From Sternotherus odoratus (taxonomy: Eukaryota > Chordata > Testudines > Kinosternidae): DNA of 64,000 nt. Position numbers and translations under genes: made by a program. The notes under the pieces were generated by a model, which was given only the letters and a program-made list of their open reading frames with translations, was not told where the DNA came from and searched no databases. The DNA is taken from NCBI GenBank assembly GCA_032164245.1, contig JAVMKO010000001.1, forward strand, positions 17,025,603 to 17,089,602, given 5' to 3'. Below, in pieces: positions 46,075 through 59,834 of the stretch (position 1 is the stretch's first letter; the number at the start of each line of letters is the position of its first letter).

Positions 46075-47439
46075 GTTAAAGAATGGCTCTGTTTAAACTG
46101 TCAGATGCAAAGAGCACTAGGTGGTGATTTAGCTTCAGTCCATGGTCCTGTGCCACAGCCTCTTCCACCCAAACAGAAGACAACCTTTCCACCTTTAACA
46201 ACCAAACCGCCCTCCCAGCCTACTCAAAAGAAAGATATTTCTCAAACACCTGCTCCTTCCCAGCCCCCAGAACCTAAAAAGTCCCTGCCACTGATGAAGC
46301 AACCATCCATGCCTGGCTCTCCCCCTGTGAAATCAAAGCAGCCACCCATTGAGCCTGTTACCCCGCACATCTCTCAGCAATTTGAACCCACTCCAAAATT
46401 TGGCCAGGTCAAACCAACATTGGTCGAAGATAAGCAAAAGAAGCCTACAACTGACAGTGTGCCTACCTCTTCAGCATCTGGCCTGAAACAGGATTCACAA
46501 GGTCCCAAAGCTCCGTCAACTCAACAGAAAGCAATGGAACCTCAAAGATCAGAACATGCTAAGCTACTGCAGGACACTCATCTGGCTGGGGATAAAGCTG
46601 TCCTGCCAGATTCCAAAACCTTACCACAAGTGTCACGGCAAAAGTCAGATCCTAAATTTGTTTCTCAGCCTGGATCAGACACTAAAGATCAAAAAGCTGT
46701 TGAGCCAACACAAATGAAAGAAGACCCTAAGAAGACACAAATAAAAATAACCCCCAAACCTGATGCCAAGCAGGTTCCAAAAGGACAACAAGCAGCTGTA
46801 GGCCCAAAGTCTACCCCAGTGCAACCAACACCTCAGCCTCAGCGAGCTCAAGAGCAACCAAGGCGCTTCAGCCTAAATCTGGGAGGAATTACTGACACCC
46901 CTAAACCACAGCCTACAACTCCACAAGAAACAGTTACTGGGAAACTCTTTGGATTTGGCGCTTCAATCTTTAGCCAGGCTTCAAATTTAATCTCTACATC
47001 AGGCCAACCAGGAGCTCAATCCTCTGGCCCTCTACTCGGGCCTGCTACTAAGCAACCCCCTCCGCCATCTCAGGTACCTCCCAAAGGGGCCAGTCAGGCT
47101 CAACCATCTCCAAAAGCAACACCTGTGAAAAAAGAATCCAAGCCTCCTGTGGCAGAAAAATCACAGCCACCCAAGGCAGATAACATTGTAACTGTTAAAT
47201 CTGAATTAGACAAGAAACCTATTGCTGCTAAAGACAGCAAGCCTCAAATTGCTGAATCTAAAAAAACCTCTGGGCCACTGGGACTGGAAAAAACTACCTT
47301 ACCTAAATCAACTTGTACTCTTTGTAAAACTGGACTAAACATTGGTTCTAAGGATCCTCCCAACTTTAATACATGTACAGAATGCAAGAATATTGTGTGC
47401 AATCTCTGTGGATTTAACCCGATGCCGCACATAGCTGAG
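46075..47439 (+). CDS. PCLO: PCLO exon 3: end of zinc finger 1, Pro-rich linker, first half of zinc finger 2
   Basis: The exon follows a TTTTTTCTGCAG acceptor in phase 0 and opens [18 protein letters not shown], giving the last two cysteines of zinc finger 1. A long low-complexity Pro/Lys/Gln linker follows. Near 46860-47010 is the conserved block [15 protein letters not shown] and [18 protein letters not shown], characteristic of Piccolo. Zinc finger 2 begins at about 47315 with CTLC, then CTEC and [14 protein letters not shown]. The exon ends GAG followed by GTAGGC, also in phase 0, so its length (455 codons) is a multiple of three. In mammals these fingers bind the prenylated Rab acceptor PRA1, linking the scaffold to vesicles. 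The second half of finger 2 must lie in an exon beyond this window. Confidence 0.95.
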
Positions 47440-48999
47440 GTAGGCAGTGGCATTTATATTTACTCTATATACGGTTAGTAGCCGTTTTTCTAGATTGTGA
47501 ATGTCAAAGCACATTTTTAATTAACAAGTGGTGTTGAACAATTCTAATGCTTCATTTGAGAGCTTGTATTTTTTTAATTAAATATTTCTGAAACTTGGAG
47601 GGTAGTCAAAAGCTACTTTAAATGAATTTCCTGTATTTTAAAGACAGCTACTACAGTAGATCTCCTAGGTTTTGAGGCTAAGGCAGACTTATAATGATGA
47701 TGATTAGTGAACCCTTTGAAATTAGTGGTATTATAGCATGGCAGATTATTGTACTCATTCTTTAGAGCTCACCCTGGGGTAAAAGTTCTCTTTCATGTCT
47801 GTCAGTATAGCAGCATTAACATGGTTTATTTCCCTCTCCTCCTCCTTTGATCAGTGAGCACTATTGAATGAAAGGATTTATTAACTGTTAGCCGCTTTTC
47901 CCCAGCACAGTCTTTTAACTTCTCCCTAAATCTGTTAGGCAGAGTTGTATCTATACCTTCAGGTTCCATTAATCACATTCTGACTCGTGACTGTATGTGG
48001 GAGGCAGATGTGCCCAAACCCCTGAGGTTTGAGGTATACATGTGTGCAAAATGGGTCAGGATTTAAACAGGCAATGACCAAAAAGCCATTTAACTGATAA
48101 AAGGGCTGGAGTTTGAATGAGGCTGTTCATTGTTAACATATGACAATATTGCTAGTGTCTTTTCCATGTAGATACGAAGCAAAATGTTTCCATGAAAGAC
48201 AATTATTGGAACAGACTCTGTTTAACTTTTGTAAACACCATTCTTTCCAAAAAGGCAACATTTTATCATATATTTATTTATTTATTGTTTTTTCTTGCAA
48301 GAATTTTGAAAAAGAAGGAAGGGGTGAGGGACTTTATGTCAACTTATAAGCAAGTCAGAAAAAACCCATACTTTTCTTATCGAGTTAGCAAGACCTTACT
48401 TGGTAAAAATAGACCACCAGCAAAATACTTGCAGGTAATTCAAGTGTGTAACTCAATCTACTTAATACACGGGAAAAGAAACTATTAGTTAAGGGTGTTT
48501 GGTATCCAAGTAGACTAGAAATGGTTATCTGGGTTAGACCATTGTGACATCACTGCCATAGCATGAGTAGAAGCAGAGGAGGAATAGTGAAAAGAAAAGA
48601 ACATTCAGTTTGTGTGGACTTTATCTCCTGGCTTCTCTTCCTAATCACAGTATTGCCAACCCTTGAGAGTGTGGAAAACCTGAGTCAGAGCCCCTTTCCC
48701 GTCAAAAAAACCTCAAACTAAACTAAACAACAAACTCTTATGTTTTTGTGTCTTCTGAATTAGGGCAGAAATCATGCACCTCCAGAATGTGAGGTCATTT
48801 GTGTTTAAAATTCAGATAACGATTTTTCAAAAGTGATAAAGCAAACGTCTCATGACTTTTAATGCAACATATACTCCTAAATCCCATCATCACTTTTGAA
48901 AGCCCCCCACTTGGCTGTTTGCATTCACAAAAATGTGAAGCTTTCCCCTGACTGTCCTGCTAGTTCCATGTACCTGCTGGTTCCATATACACCTCAGGT

Positions 49000-49440
49000 A
49001 GGAAACTGACATGCTATTTCCTGTTTCCCTCCCTTATCGCTGTCCAACCTCCTGACTGGACTCCTTTCAGCCTCCTAGTATTACTCTCACCCCATCTCCC
49101 TTTCTGCTCCCCTTAATGTTCACCACACATTCTCTTCCCTTCATAGTCTCTATTTCTGCTCATTTCCCTGCCCATTATAATCTTTCTTCCCCCTCCTCAC
49201 AATATCCAGCATCTCACATTCTAATTTCCTTTCCCTGTAGATTGTCTGCCCCCATGTCTCTCCTCCCCACCTAGCTGTCTTCCTCTTTCTCACATTTCGT
49301 GGTCTATTTTACTTCCAGAACTACAGATTTCCTTAACTGCCATCCCATTCCTGTGTTACCCCCGCAAGCCCTTTTCTGTTACCTATGCCCCATGGTTTCC
49401 ACCTTTTTGCTTCTTTCCTCTACTTCCCTCCCTCATGTAG
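49000..49440. repeat. pyrimidine-rich stretch
   Basis: About 440 bases dominated by C and T (CTCCC, TTTCC, CCCTTC) with few purine runs and no exact unit. It may be a decayed simple repeat. Confidence 0.4.
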
Positions 49441-52400
49441 CAAGCCACTCTAACTAAATGTTGTTGTCTCCTCCCTGGCCACACAATGTGAAGAGGATGC
49501 AGGCTTCAATCCTCTTGAGAAGAATGGGAGGTGGTAACCTTTTTTCAACAGGCAAAAAATCATGAGGAAGCCCAAGTAATGCATAAAACCCACCTGAAAT
49601 CATGAAAATTGAAAGTAATCTAATAGGAGTTAGCATTGTATTCACTCTGTAACTATAGTGCTTAATACAGCTGGAGTGTGTTGTGTTCCGTCAAGGGACA
49701 AGCAGCTAGTCAGATTGTGTTTATTACCAAACTTCACACTCTCTAACAACTGTTTTTGAAGCTGGAGTTGGAGGGGAGCTGCTTTATATGGGGTTCAGAG
49801 GAAGGAATGTTTATAGTTGTTAGAATGAGATCAAGAGGGAGATTTCACTGTCTCTATTTAACATAAACTCTCTCTTTTTATCCTTACTCTCTGAGTTCTA
49901 TCTGGAAAGACGAAATTCTGCTGCTTTAAAAGCTGTATCTTTCCTTTTTTAAAAAAGTCCTTCTACCTCTTTATACTGAAGTCAGGATGGGTTTTGGGTC
50001 AGAAAACAATGCAATATCCCTCCTAAAATGAGTTTTATTTTGCAGTTGCTAATGCACCCGGGCAGTTCTTACTGGTGGTTGTGCATCAGTCTATGAACAG
50101 TTACCTGGTACCTGTCAAAACATGAGGTGTGTCCTTTCATTACTTGGGAAACCAGAGGGCAAGCATTGGGTATGGGTAATAGAAAAGGGCCTGGAGGGTA
50201 ACACAGGAATGGAGGCAGCATCCAAGCAAACGTAGGGGTGCACAGTGAGGCTCAAAGAGCAAGAAAACACATATTGACAAATACTCAGGAAAATCTAACC
50301 CCCGCCCCGGTGCATTTCAGTCTCTGAGAACTTTTAACATGGAATATCCAACATGTAGCCCGGTATCATGCTGTGGAGAAGGGTGGCTGATACTTAAGAG
50401 GGAATGAGATGCCTGATTATAATAAAGGATATTTGTTCCTGTCATTATGTGACAGCACTTTGCCTTTTGAAGAGTATTTCCTTCCCTGAATTCATTGAAA
50501 ACAATGTCTATGCTGATAAGCTCCAGTTAAATCTACAGGGACAATCCCTCAGCGGGTGTAAATCAGCAAAGTTCCATTGATATCAATATAGCTGCACTGA
50601 TTTTCACAAACTGAGAGTATGGCTCAATTGCCTATTTTTTTTAAAAAAACGAAGTGTTCTTTTTTTCTCATTTGTCGATCTAATATTTATTTACCTAATT
50701 GGTCATTTATCCGTGAGGTAAATAACAACGAATAATTAAATAAATGGCACTCGATAGCTTTCAAAGACTTGCAGGGGCACATAAACCTGGTGCATTAGCA
50801 CAGATCTGAGCCACTGTTCTTATCCTACCATTTACACAATGGGGAGGAGCATTGTTTACCCACTGTTTAATTAGCTTTCCTGTGGGTTTCCAGGTCAGGA
50901 GTTGGCAGCAGTTCTATTTTTAGTAACAGAATACAAGAAAATTGCAACTGTTGAAGCTCAGTGGCAACGACCATTTTGTGCATTTAAAGCTCAGTGTAGC
51001 TTTTGAGAGAATTCTGAACAAGATCAGAACTGGGTGGCTAATATAATTGTTTGACATGCTACGGGTAAGGGGCAGGAGGAAGGCATTGTACCGTGAAATA
51101 GTGTAGCAATAAACTACAAGGAGGATTTTTCAAAAAGAAAGGTGAGTTAGAAACATCCAATGGGAAAAGCTAGGAAATTAAAATAATAGAATCAAGATGG
51201 ATGCTCCATAAGTATAACATCTTAATATAATCACATAGATCATTTTGCTTCCTTTTTTGTTCATAGGCTATGTGGTGCGTATATAATATTAGCATATGCA
51301 GTATATCTAATTGAATAGAAATGCCAAGTGAACAACAGACCTGGAGTTCTTTATTCTATTGATAGGTGTAAAATGATCCATAGGTATTGGAAGGAAAAAA
51401 TGGTTCCATCTGTGAAACAATTTATTATGGACATGGTAAGAAGAGTATTTTTGGAATGGAAAATAAGTTGGGAGAATTTTTGGGAAAAAATGATGTAATT
51501 TCTAAGATGTGAAGAAACTATAATTCTAAGAAAGGGGTGTGTGCGTGAAGATGTAGCTTGCATATGACACTTCAATAGGGGAAAGGAATATTTATTATTA
51601 AGCTTATTTGATGAGATTGTCTTCTGTGTGAAATCCTACACTTTGACTTAGAAATGGAATGTTAATGTTTTTGCTATCTTGGGTCTCCACTTGTATTTAC
51701 TAGACTTTATTAACATTCATACATAAATAATGATCTTCCTCAAAATAAAAGAAAGGCAAAGTGGCTACATTGTGAAGTTTTCCCCAGGCAAACTTGATGG
51801 TATCATAAAAGCGAAGTCTTAGCAGGATTCAAAGATCAGCCATTTATATGGGCATAGAGAGCACCCATAGTTATAATACAAAATAAAGTTTTGGAATGCT
51901 CCAAGACATAAACAAACTTCTAACTTTTGGAGCTAGCAGGACATTTTCTGTGATCCCATAACCATCTACTGCAGGGTCTCTTGTACTTTTCTTTGAAGCA
52001 GTTTGCATTTGCCACTGTCATAGAAAGGATACTGGTGTAGGTGGCCCTCGATCTAACCCATATGGTAATTCCTATTTTCCAAACTCCCATTGAAGTCTGA
52101 GGGGAAAATGGAGCATCGACATCAGCAGATAACCCATTATGTTTAAATGGTTCAGAAGTTTATTCAGGCCCAAACACTATCCTTTAAAAATAATGGAAAT
52201 CCAGCCCAATTGAAATGAGTCCTGTAATTAAATATCCAAATGTGGCAGGGGCTCTTTAAGGCAAGTCTTTGGAGCAGTTTAAAGTAATGAGCCATCCAAG
52301 ATTGTAATGAAAATGTCCAGAAAGATTTACTGTATCACCTGCAATGATGTCCATTACTTCTCATTTTAATTTAGTAACAACTATTCATTACATTGTCTGT

Positions 52401-53053
52401 CCTTTAGTAAAAACCTGGACATTCTGCTAATTTAACTCCTATTAGAGTTTTATAAACTTCTTTGTTGTATTGTGTTGGGGATTTGTTTATAGAATAGAGG
52501 GGATCTCGAAAACCTAGAACACAACCAAGAAAAATCTACTGGTTGGAATACATAAAGAGGAATCCCTACCATCCCTCACAGTGGAGAGGTTTATCTATTT
52601 TCAGCTGCAATATTTTTTATTTCTGACATTTAAAGTCTTTCCCTAAGTTCTGACTATAAAAAGGTGCATGCTATTAATCTTTTGTTTCATAACAGTACCT
52701 TTATTATGCAGAAATGGACAAAAGAATATAATGTATAAGAATTCACCATGGTTCATAAAAGTTGTATCCTTTAATTGATAACCACTTATAATGAAGAGAA
52801 TTGTAAAATTCCTTTTACAAAAGACTGTATCTTGCATTTGAGCCAGACAAAAAATATCACATCATATGCAGAATTAATGAAAAATGTGTTTCTTCATTAC
52901 TAGCATAAAATGAAATTAATTTTACACCAGATCACGTATTCCACATTTCATAATTAACTTTGTGTAGTTTGTGTTAAAATACTGTACCTTCATAACTGAG
53001 CAATGGATGTTTGTCCATATTTTTATAAAACATATATACAATTGAAAGAAATA

Positions 53054-53128
53054 ATTCATAGATTCCAAGGCCAGAAAAGACCATTGTGAATGTATTGTCT
53101 GACTTCCTGTATAACACAGGCCATAGAA
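53054..53128 (+). repeat. CR1 3' fragment
   Basis: TCATAGATTCCAAGGCCAGA, then AGACCATTGTGAATGTATTG, then GACTTCCTGTATAACACAGG match the 3' untranslated region of CR1. It is cut at 53128 by a hAT-like end. Confidence 0.75.
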
Positions 53129-53425
53129 CAGGGTTTGGGCAAACTATGACCCACAAGCCACATCCGGCCTGCGGGACCGTCCTGCCCGGCCCCTTGAGCT
53201 CCCGGCCAGGGAGACTGCCAGCAGCCCCACCCCTGCCTTCTCTGCTCCCCCAGAGCCTCAGTGCACCACGTGGGCAGCGTGTCTGGCAGCCACATGGAGC
53301 CAGACACGCTGCTGAGCGGTGTGGTAAGGGGTCCGGGGGCGGGGGGAGTTGCATAATGGGTGGAGAGTCCCGGGGGGGGGGCAGTCTGGGAGCAGATGGG
53401 TTGGATGGGGCATGGGCCAATACCA
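53129..53425. mobile_element. hAT-like non-autonomous element, one end recognised
   Basis: CAGGGTTTGGGCAAACTATG begins the element inside the CR1 fragment. It resembles the left end of the 719-bp element at 26617, and a GCCAGACACGCTGCTGAG stretch recalls that element's interior (GCCAGACACACTGCTGTG). The right end is not clear, so it is probably truncated. The interior is G+C-rich. Confidence 0.6.
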
Positions 53426-53477
53426 TTGATAGAGGTTGTTTTGTTCCTAATGTACTATTTATGTCTTAACTCTGCTA

Positions 53478-54000
53478 GCCATAGATCTCTTCTTGTGTTC
53501 CTTTGAATTCCCACTTATTATTCACATTTTTCTGATTACATTCTTCTTCCCAGCTGGTTTGGCTCATAATTGTTTTTAGCTTTTTGAAACTGGGCTTTCT
53601 CAAACACCTAATGTTTGCTTGTTATAAATGTGATCAAGTCATGATCACTTTTACCTAACTAGTTTTTAGTTCTCTGATCAGTTCCTCTGTCTGTCAAGAT
53701 ATGGTCTAATATAGAATTCCCCTTTGTTGGATGCAACACCTTTTGAGTTAGGGAATTGTCATCTATAATGTTTAGAAATGCCAGGGATGCTTTGGTACTG
53801 GCAGCATGAGACCTCCAGCCTATGTCTCTCAAATTGAAGTCCCCCGTGATCACACAGCATTTTCCTCCCCCTCCCCCCCCCCCACATTTTAGATAAGGTG
53901 CATAAGGAGCCATTCATCTTGTTTCCCTAGTGTAATTTTGTGGTCTGTAGAAGACATCCACTAATGTCCACATCTTGTGCTTTATTAGGACATTGATCCC
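53478..54000 (-). pseudogene. CR1-type LINE endonuclease remnant
   Basis: On the minus strand, 53913-53659 is open and includes CCVITGDFNLRDIGWRSH, then SLTQKVLHPTKGNSILDHIL, the core of an APE-type endonuclease of CR1 elements. Downstream of it, decayed sequence toward 53478 fits the start of the region before the reverse transcriptase (SWEEECN, NNKWEFKGTQEEIYG). A C-run near 53868-53881 reads as a glycine stretch, probably an expansion. Confidence 0.6.
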
Positions 54001-54439
54001 TAATGTGGGATGCACCTTCAGATGACATAGTAAAAACTGACTATGAGTAAATTTTTCAAATGCACCTAAAGTCCAGGTTTCAAAAGTGACGTAGACTCAT
54101 AGGGCTAGAGTCACAAAGGGGACTTAGGACTTGCAGTGCTGCACATGTAATTCACAACACTGAGTTAGGCACATGGGCTCCCAGTACAATGGGTGGTGAG
54201 AGTCAGGCACCTAAGAGTGGTATTCACAAAAGCCAGCATGCTGGGCAGCAAGCTGCTTAATAGCAGATGCTGATGAGCGGGGTGTGTCTTAAGCCCTCAC
54301 CCTCAAAGAGAGTTAGGTGCCTAATTCTGGGTTGCAAGGAAGCATCTGTCTCTGCTTGGGATTCATGCTTGGTTGCCTACGCTGTTTCTGGCTAGTGCCT
54401 CTCTCCAAAATGACAGAGTGGAGGGAAGGGGATCATGAG

Positions 54440-54780
54440 GCTTCCCTTATAACTTTTAGCTCAGAGGATAGGTATTCCCCCAGAATGTGGGAGAACCTGG
54501 TTCAATTCCTCCCTCTTCCTCTCAGGTGAATGCCCAAACCACTGGCCTCTAAAGTAATTCTCTCCTTCTCCGGCCCAGTGCATACTTAATTATTTATACA
54601 CTGTGGAACAGCTTCAGCAGGAGGGACTGAGAAAACCACACCAGAATACCTCATAGTTCAGTGGTTAGGGCATTCACATGAGAGGTGGGAGAGCCATGTT
54701 CAACAGCTTTCACCTCATCAGGCAGAGGGGAGAATTCCCATATCCTGGGTGAATGAACTCAGTGTTATAGGGGAGGCCTC
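54440..54780. repeat. tRNA-related SINE-like repeat
   Basis: CATAGTTCAGTGGTTAGGGC at about 54651 looks like a tRNA A box. GAACCTGGTTCAATTCCTCC at about 54490 looks like a B box. The two lie in an unusual order, suggesting two adjacent or inverted fragments of one family. Confidence 0.4.
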
Positions 54781-55189
54781 CCCAATTTTGTGTGGTGTTA
54801 GGCAGGCGAGATAGATGGAGTAATGCCTAGTTTAAGAATCCTGCTGGGGCTTAGGTAAGAGAGAGGCTTTCAGGCACCAGCCTGACACAGCAGTGTTCAT
54901 GCCCGGTGACAGAATCTTGTGTGCTATTGGCACCTCTAGGGTTAGGTGGTATCTGAGTTGGTGGTTTTGTGAACACAAGGGACACTTGAATATTGGGTCC
55001 CTACAGTGGGAGCTAGGCATGTAATTTCCTTTGTAAATCTGGCTTTTAGGAGTCTGTGTCCCATTGACTTTCAGTGAGACTTAAACTCTTAAGGGTTAGA
55101 TTTGCAAAGCTATTTTGGGAGCTTAAAGACGCACATAGACACTTAGTAGGATTTTCAAAAGCACTTAAGAGTTGTAGGTGCCTAGTGTT

Positions 55190-55400
55190 GCAGCACAGGT
55201 GGTGGCTTGGGCTAGCCACCTGATCTTCAACCCAGGGGGTTGGGCATGTTTAGACTTGGGTGACTAACTTGAGCTGCTGGATGTGCCAAAACATCTACAC
55301 TGCTAGTTTTGGCAAATTAGCTCAAGCACAGCCAGTGCTCTGTCTGTCTACCTATGCTGGAAATCACACCTCACAGCTGCTAACATACCCTTAGTAGTTT
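55190..55400. repeat. possible small DNA-transposon fragment
   Basis: A run of GCTAGCC- and CTCAAGC-like words in inverted order (TAACTTGAGCTGCTGG, then TTAGCTCAAGCACAGCC) suggests a degraded inverted-repeat element ending in CTAACATACCCTTAG. No target duplication was found. Confidence 0.3.
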
Positions 55401-55904
55401 AAACTGAAAACTTGGGCTAGTAAGATGACACACTACCTTTCTGCAAACTCAGATTAAATACCAAGCAGGTGTAATAGGCAATCAAAGGAAGAACACCCTT
55501 AGTATCCTTCAGATCCTCAGAGACAAATGGAGAATGGTAAAAAATATGGATCATAAAGTTAAAAAAACTTTTATTTGGAGGGCATGGCTGGTCTAAAGGC
55601 CAAAAAAGCAAGGCCCTCTGGTCGCTGACACATAGGGCTAATCCTCCCACCGGGAATGAAATGTCACGGTAGATAAAAGTGTCTAGACCATCCCCAACCT
55701 CCATTAGGGAGAGTCTGCCTGTATCATGATTGTGTGTTGATGTTCACTCTAGGATTGACAAGGGAGGATGGATGTAAGTAGGGGAAACTACATTAAAATT
55801 TAAAAAGGACGTAATTTAAAATAAAAACTGAGAAAACAGTCAATGATATGAAAGATTTGAAAAATATTTTAGGACAAACAATAAAAAAAGCAACTGAGGA
55901 CTTG

Positions 55905-56793
55905 ATTGGATTTCCGCCCCCCCGGAAGCCCAGGCTGGCAATGGGAGTTGAGACGCCAGCTGGCAAGGGGCCAGCAGGGGAAACACCAAAGCAGTGGCAG
56001 GCGGAGTGCTTAGCCCTGCACTGCTTTGGGGTTTCCCCCGCTGGCCCCTTGCCAGCCGGGGTCCCGCTGCCTGCCCCAGTCAGCTCCCACTGTCAGCCTG
56101 GGTGTAGGGGGTGACCTTCCTTTACCCCCGCCCAGCCTCCCCCCATCTAGCCACCTTTCCTCCCCCACCCCTGCCTGGCCCGGCCCGGCCCGGCCCATCC
56201 CACGGAACCTAACCTCCTCCCAACCCAGCTTCCTGCCCCCCATGCCTGACCCGCCCAGCCCAGCCTCCCCCCCACCAAACCTCCTTCCCTCCTGCACCCA
56301 CCCCATCCAGCCTAGTCTCCTGCCCCCCCCCAGCTTCCCCCCCTTGACCGTCAGCTCCCCGCGGCTCCTCCTTACCCCGCCCGGCTAATGGTGGCCACGC
56401 GGCGCTGGCGGCTCCCCCAGGCGCTTCCCGGCCCCTTTGCCGAGCGCGGAGCCGCCTCTGCATGGCAGCCCACACGCGTCCCTGGCCGGCGGCTCCACCA
56501 GGCACTTCCAGCCTCTTCGTCGAGTGCGGAGCCGCCCCGGGCCACCAGGCGGGGGCGGCTCCGCATTCGGTGAAGGGGCTGGGAAGCGCCTGGTGGAGCT
56601 GCCCCCGCCTGGCTGCTCGCGCGTGTCCCTGGCCGGCAGCTCCCCCAAGCGCTTCCAGCCTCTTCGCCGAGCGCGGAGCCACCCCGGGGCCGGGACGCGC
56701 CAGGGGGAGCCGCCTGCCAGGGACGCGCACGGGCTGGATGGAAGGCTTTAGCAGGCCGTATAAGGCCCGTGGGCCGGAGGTTCCCCACCCCTG
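55905..56793. mobile_element. G+C-rich hAT-like element
   Basis: The right end GGTTCCCCACCCCTG at 56779-56793, preceded by GGCCCGTGGGCCGGA, is the inverted form of a hAT-like end (CAGGGGTGGGGAACC). The interior has repeated blocks of GGCGGCTCC- and GCGCTTCC-type words, with CGAGCGCGGAGCC recurring. The left boundary is approximate. ORFs of over 100 codons on both strands are caused by composition. Confidence 0.5.
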
Positions 56794-59700
56794 GACTAGA
56801 GCATTAGTGAGGTTCAAGACGAAGTCTGAAACTTAAAGTAGATAATCTGAAGAATTACTGACTTGGTCTTAAGCCAGATGATTTCCTTCAATTTATTTCA
56901 TCAGGAATTTGCATCATGCTGCCATTATTAAAGAAATTTTCTAAAGTATTTTCTTAGCTTTGTTCTATCTATCTGTGATGAGACTTTGATGTGAATGAAA
57001 CCTACAGCCAGACTTCTTGACAATTGCCAGCTCTCATGAACTCACATAATCACCTCTTTTATACATTGTAAGAATACATGCTCTTTTCTATCCAACTTGT
57101 GAAGGACTGGTATCCATCCTTTATAGTCAAATTTTTACTGGGACTGATAAGATGGCTTTGTATATCTAGTAAAACTCTGAGAAGAAGTTCTACTGTAACA
57201 TGTATGTGCATTCACTGGGACATATCTTATTTTCCACAAGACAATTTGTGCACGTTCTCAAAGTAGTTAATAAATCCCAGTTAACAGCCGCAGTTAAAAT
57301 TTCATATTACAGTACATGGTGCCAACCAAGAGGCTAATGCTCATCAAAATACTACAATACATTAATAAAGAAATTTTAATGCTGTATGCAGAAGAGCACT
57401 TGGGAACTAGTACTGCATCCTTTTACACCCAGTAAGGTTGTGCACATGTAATCAAGAGCAGTATTTCAATACATTATAACCATCTGCATGATGAATTACA
57501 ACAGTTAAAATATGAGGGATGTAAAGAGAGAGGTCCACACATCAATACAGAGGAGTTATTCTGACCCTATATTATGTAAAGAATAAGAACCTTATTTGGA
57601 ATTGCCTGTGTAACTCTGACCACTATTCCTGGAAGGAGTTTGTGGAAAATGAGAAGGTTCTGTCGACCAAAACCAAAACGATTCAGGATTTGGGGAGAAT
57701 ATTAATTATGAAGCAGATTGATCTGGCCCATATAATTGGGGACAGGAAATTCTTATGTCATTAAAGTGGAGTGGAAAAGAGAGGGTTAGATTCATGCCAG
57801 TAAGCTCTTTGAGATGCTGTCTTATAGTCTTTGAAAACAAGAGGTCATCGACTGATGCTGAAGAAAGTATTAGCAACGTCTAGGCATTCAGGCAGAATTT
57901 CTTTACATAAATTATGGTTGGAGTAGAATGAAAGTGTCATATTTTGATACAATCATCAACATAAGGAAATAGGGTAGTGAGCATCCATTCTGGGGGGTCC
58001 AGGGCATGTTTTTGGATGGAACAATAAAGATATACCAGTCACTAATTAAATTTTAGGGGTTAAGCCAGATGCTGAGAAAGTGCGATAGCATGGGCTTCTG
58101 AGGACAAGACCATATGGTTGTCTTCTGTTTTTAGAGCTCTCCTAGATTAACATCATGTTGGGTTTTTATCAGATGGACTAACAGTTGGAAATAGTCCAGT
58201 TGTAATGTAAGGAAATATTAAACTGAGCATAAGAAACTTGTCCTCTAATCTAATTTATATCCTCAAACAATACAGTGATTTTGGGAGATTTGTGTCCTAA
58301 CAGACAAACGCAGTTAGCAAACAATTCCAGCTAGTAGGAAAACTGTAAATATTTTTTTCAGTTCTTATTTTTAAAAAAACACGTTTTCAGACTGATTTTT
58401 TGCTTTGGAACTCCACTCCTATCTATAAGGTGACTGAGTTAAACAAATTGATCTTTTATTTTATAAATCAGTATATATTTCCACCAATGCAATTTCACTG
58501 AAGTTAATGACCAAGCCATATAATCAATTTTCTGATTTAACTTAAAGTGTCTGAGCCTCTACAAAACTCTGTAAAATTAAGAAAAAACATGTTACTTTTT
58601 ATAGGTAGCCGTGAGATTAATCTTTTTAATGCAGTGGAATATTTTTGTTTATATGAAATGTGTTACAATGTTGGGGCATGTATTCTTCTCTAAAATGCTG
58701 ATAAATATTCTGCAGTGACTGGCATTTTCAGTCTATTTGATGGGAATGATCACTTAGTATATTGAAGTCACAAATTAGCTCTTTGGAATCAATGGAAAGA
58801 CTCCCAGGTAGAGTTATTACAAAATGTCCGTTTCCCTCCCTCCCTCCCACCCAAGGAAAATTTCAACAAAAACTAAACAAGTTGGTGAAAAAATCAAAAC
58901 CTGAAATATTTCAGCCCCAAATGGTCAAGATAACATTTTGCATGATATATCAGTCTCCCCTCTTTGTGGTGAGGGGAGGTGCTTCATGGAAAACAAAATC
59001 TGGCTGTGGAGGCTGTTCAATTGAGGAAAACAGGAGCATGCTGCATCCAAACAACAATTCACCAGAAGCACTACAGAGGTATTTCATAATCAAAATATTT
59101 TGTTATTCAGACAACTACCATATCCCCCCTCCCAGTTTTTAGGTATTCTGTTTTTTTTTATAACAAATAGAAGATTTTCTGCAGAAATGAGACCCTTTTT
59201 CAGAATTGGTTTAAATGGGGACATTTTGATCTGCCCTTCTCCTTGTTATTGTCCAACTTCTGTTGTCCACATCGACGTCAGTGAGCTTTGGTTCAGGACT
59301 TCAGAGATTACAGCTGAGTCCGAGTGTTTTTTCCTTATATTGTGGAAGAGACAGGTTAAGAGTGGAAGGTGAAATGTTCAGGAGACATTGTATAAAGGAC
59401 ATACCATATATCGAGGAAATATAAATAGAGGGTAAAAAATTAACAGGGTCTTTAGCAAACCTTGAGTGGGTAGGAACACATACACACTTAGTATTTGTAA
59501 TGCTTTCATCATACTTATCGCAGATTTGATTCTGTATGAAGTTATTACATTATTCCTATTACAAGATCTTGTCATTATACTTATCTGTCAGCATATTAAT
59601 TTCAAGGTATCTAATTTGGGTACTGGTCCTCTAAGCAAGAACACAATGTAGACTAATTTATGCTATTTTCAGGGGGGTTTGTTTTGTTTTGAACGTAATT

Positions 59701-59834
59701 GAAGGGAGTTAAAGATTTTGGCCTAAATGTCCATGGAAAAAGCGACTGGTGATTATTGATCCATCAATTTTTAGCTGTAAAACTTGACATATTTTAAAGA
59801 AATATCCCCCAAAAAACAGTCCTTTTTATTGCAT

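Noticed and set aside
48192..48488. 98-codon ORF after PCLO exon 3, considered as a possible next exon
   Set aside because: It lacks the [12 protein letters not shown] sequence needed to finish zinc finger 2 and has no fitting acceptor.
56026..56836. Several 100-200-codon ORFs on both strands
   Set aside because: They are due to the G+C-rich repeat at 55.9-56.8 kb, and overlapping frames disagree.
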